Source of the DNA: Janthinobacterium rivuli
GTDB lineage: Bacteria; Pseudomonadota; Gammaproteobacteria; Burkholderiales; Burkholderiaceae_D
DNA length: 64,000 nt
Assembly (NCBI RefSeq): GCF_009208735.1
Contig: NZ_WFLJ01000018.1
Coordinates: forward strand, 1-64,000
Direction: 5' to 3'
The notes beneath the pieces were generated by a model. It ran no database searches. It was not told where the DNA came from and was given only the letters and a program-made list of their open reading frames with translations. How positions within the stretch are numbered: the stretch's first letter is position 1; each line of letters begins with the position of its first letter. Made by a program: the position numbers and the translations under genes. Positions 62,439 to 64,000 of this stretch are shown one piece after another.

Positions 62439-64000
62439 GGTTTTCTGTCGGTGTTTTCGGAGTGGAAAGGGTGGCCAGCAATTCGCCGATGGCGAGCAGG
62501 CTGGCCGGTTTGGTCAGGTGGTGGTCGAAGCCGGCCGCGCTCGATTGGCTGCGGTCGTTTTCGGCCCCCCAGCCCGTCAATGCGACGAGCACGGCGGCGT
62601 CGCCGGCCGGTGTCTGGCGCAACGCGCGCGCCACCTCGTAGCCGTTCATGCCGGGCAAGCCGATATCGAGGAAGATGACGTCTGGCAAGAATTGTGGCGC
62701 CATCTCCAGGGCTTGCGCGCCGTCATGGGCCACTTGCGTAGCATGGCCCATCATGTCGAGCACGGCGGCGAGCGTATCGGCGGCATCGACATTGTCATCG
62801 ACCACCAGCACGCGGAAATAGGGACCGTTGGCGGCGCCGGCCGGCGCGGCCGGTGCGGCGGGCGCCTTCGCTTCCTCCTCCAGCAGAGGCAGGCGCACGC
62901 TGAAGGTGCTGCCCAGGCCGGCGCCGGGACTGGCCGCCGTGGCGCTGCCGCCATGCAGCTCGGCCAGACGCCGCACCAGCGACAGGCCGATGCCCAGGCC
63001 GCCTTGCGCGCGGCCCATGTTCTGTCCCACCTGGGTGAACATGTCGAAGACGGTGGCGATCGACTCGGCGGGGATGCCCACGCCGCTGTCCTGCACCTCG
63101 ATCAGCGCCTCGTCGCCATCACGTACCGCGCGCAAGCTGATATGGCCGCCGGCAGGCGTGTATTTGGCGGCATTGTTGAGCAAATTGCCCAGCACTTGCG
63201 CCAGCCGCGTGGGGTCGGCCTCGAGCGGCAGCGCCTGCTCATCGAGTGTTACTTGCAACTGGTGGCGGCCCGCTTCGATCAGCGGCATGCTCGTTTCCAC
63301 GGCGCCCGCGATGATGGATTTCAAGTCCGCGCGTTCCAGCCTGAGTTCGATCTGGCCCCGCGTGATGCGGGCCACGTCCAGCAAATCGTTGACCAGATGC
63401 ACCATCTGATTGACTTGCCGCTCCATCACGTCGCGCACGCGCGCCACGGTGGCGGGCTTGTCTGCGGCCAGGCGCATGATTTGCAAGCCGTTGCGGATGG
63501 GCGCGAGCGGGTTGCGCAGTTCGTGCGCCAGGGTGGCGAGGAATTCCGTCTTGCGCCGGTCCATCTCGGACAGGTTGTCGGCCAGCTGGCGCAATTGCTG
63601 CTCCGAGCGCTTGCGCTCGCTGATGTCGCTGAACAGCACCGTCAGCAGACGGCTGTCGGGGCCGCCCAGGCGCGCCGCGAAGACCTCGAACCAGCGCTCC
63701 ATGGCCACGGCTTCGTTTTCGTAGCGCACGGGTTCGCCAGTCTTGACGACCTGGTCGTACAGGTCGAACCAGTGCTGGTCATGGTCGGGCACGAAGCTGC
63801 GGATGGTCTTGCCGATGGCATTGACCAGCCCCGACTGCTTGACGAAGGAGGCGTTGCCTTCCAGGTAGCGGAAATCGATGGGGCGGCCTTGCTCGTCGTA
63901 CAGCATTTCGATCACACAAAAGGCCTGGTCCATCAGCTCGATCAAGGTGCGGTAGCGTTCCTCGCTGCGGCGCAGCGCATCTTCCACCTGTTTCTGGCGC
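62431..64000 (-). CDS. Hybrid histidine kinase (N-terminus outside window)
   Basis: More than 520 residues, with the frame open to the window edge (RQKQVEDALRRSEERYRTL continues upstream). A PAS domain leads into HisKA with FLATLAHELRNPLAPI (phospho-acceptor His), a HATPase domain (NLLNNAAKYTPAGG, VQDSGVGIPAE, GLGIGLSLVRRLAELHGG) and a C-terminal receiver (VVDDNVDAADTL, FLDIGLPGMNG, LTGWG, LTKPA). The signal is unknown. The stop overlaps the beta-lactamase start by 8 nt. With no DNA-binding output, it must pass phosphate on, perhaps to a protein like the response regulator at 20545; that link is speculative. Confidence 0.93.
   Translation of the reverse strand, partial: RQKQVEDALRRSEERYRTLIELMDQAFCVIEMLYDEQGRPIDFRYLEGNASFVKQSGLVNAIGKTIRSFVPDHDQHWFDLYDQVVKTGEPVRYENEAVAMERWFEVFAARLGGPDSRLLTVLFSDISERKRSEQQLRQLADNLSEMDRRKTEFLATLAHELRNPLAPIRNGLQIMRLAADKPATVARVRDVMERQVNQMVHLVNDLLDVARITRGQIELRLERADLKSIIAGAVETSMPLIEAGRHQLQVTLDEQALPLEADPTRLAQVLGNLLNNAAKYTPAGGHISLRAVRDGDEALIEVQDSGVGIPAESIATVFDMFTQVGQNMGRAQGGLGIGLSLVRRLAELHGGSATAASPGAGLGSTFSVRLPLLEEEAKAPAAPAAPAGAANGPYFRVLVVDDNVDAADTLAAVLDMMGHATQVAHDGAQALEMAPQFLPDVIFLDIGLPGMNGYEVARALRQTPAGDAAVLVALTGWGAENDRSQSSAAGFDHHLTKPASLLAIGELLATLSTPKTPTENHD

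Overview
The window looks like a piece of chromosome from an Oxalobacteraceae betaproteobacterium, most like Janthinobacterium, Massilia or Duganella. The grounds are high GC with strong GC3, the block rluB / rimP-nusA-infB-rbfA-truB / typA / dusA, a PEP-CTERM surface protein, a hybrid histidine kinase and a large-form isocitrate lyase. The genus is inferred from general familiarity, not from a database search.

Layout. 1-12.1 kb is core translation: rluB (cut by the left edge), the rimP-nusA-infB-rbfA-truB operon behind a leader that may be an attenuator, then typA and dusA. 12.1-21.3 kb holds a methyl-accepting chemotaxis protein, small envelope proteins and lipoproteins, a 38-residue membrane peptide too short for usual gene callers, a PEP-CTERM protein, a TonB receptor behind a Fur box, a single-domain response regulator and an antitoxin without a toxin. 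21.5-27.5 kb holds tRNA-His, murI, class I fumarase, a YqhA-family membrane protein, acs and tRNA-Ser(GGA).

27.5-38.26 kb is an AT-richer integrative element in the 3' end of tRNA-Ser. It carries a tyrosine integrase, a catalytic-domain-less protein with the same Arm DNA-binding domain, and AlpA on the opposite strand. Its cargo is a tightly overlapped three-gene operon (NA37-type nucleoid-associated protein, a PD-(D/E)XK-like nuclease candidate, and an unrecognised protein) and a very AT-rich GGDEF/second-palm/TPR protein. These are the best candidates for a little-described, probably anti-phage, system. A frameshifted M20 peptidase fragment and a candidate att site mark the far end.

38.3-53.1 kb returns to ordinary chromosome: aceA, a SUKH-type immunity-like gene between two 74-bp direct repeats, a cysteine hydrolase, an MHS-family transporter, an SDR lacking its catalytic Tyr, several hypothetical proteins, a MarR-GNAT fusion, a TetR regulator, an alpha/beta hydrolase, a second TonB receptor, a PHB-depolymerase-like esterase and an HExxH lipoprotein. 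53.2-61.1 kb is an orphan type VI secretion cargo cluster: VgrG, a Tle3-like lipase, a Tla3-like adapter, PAAR and a secreted candidate immunity protein, behind a 46-bp inverted-repeat miniature element. The right end has a DUF695-like gene, a class A beta-lactamase and a hybrid histidine kinase whose stop overlaps the lactamase start; the kinase runs off the window.

No rRNA, CRISPR array or complete insertion sequence was seen.
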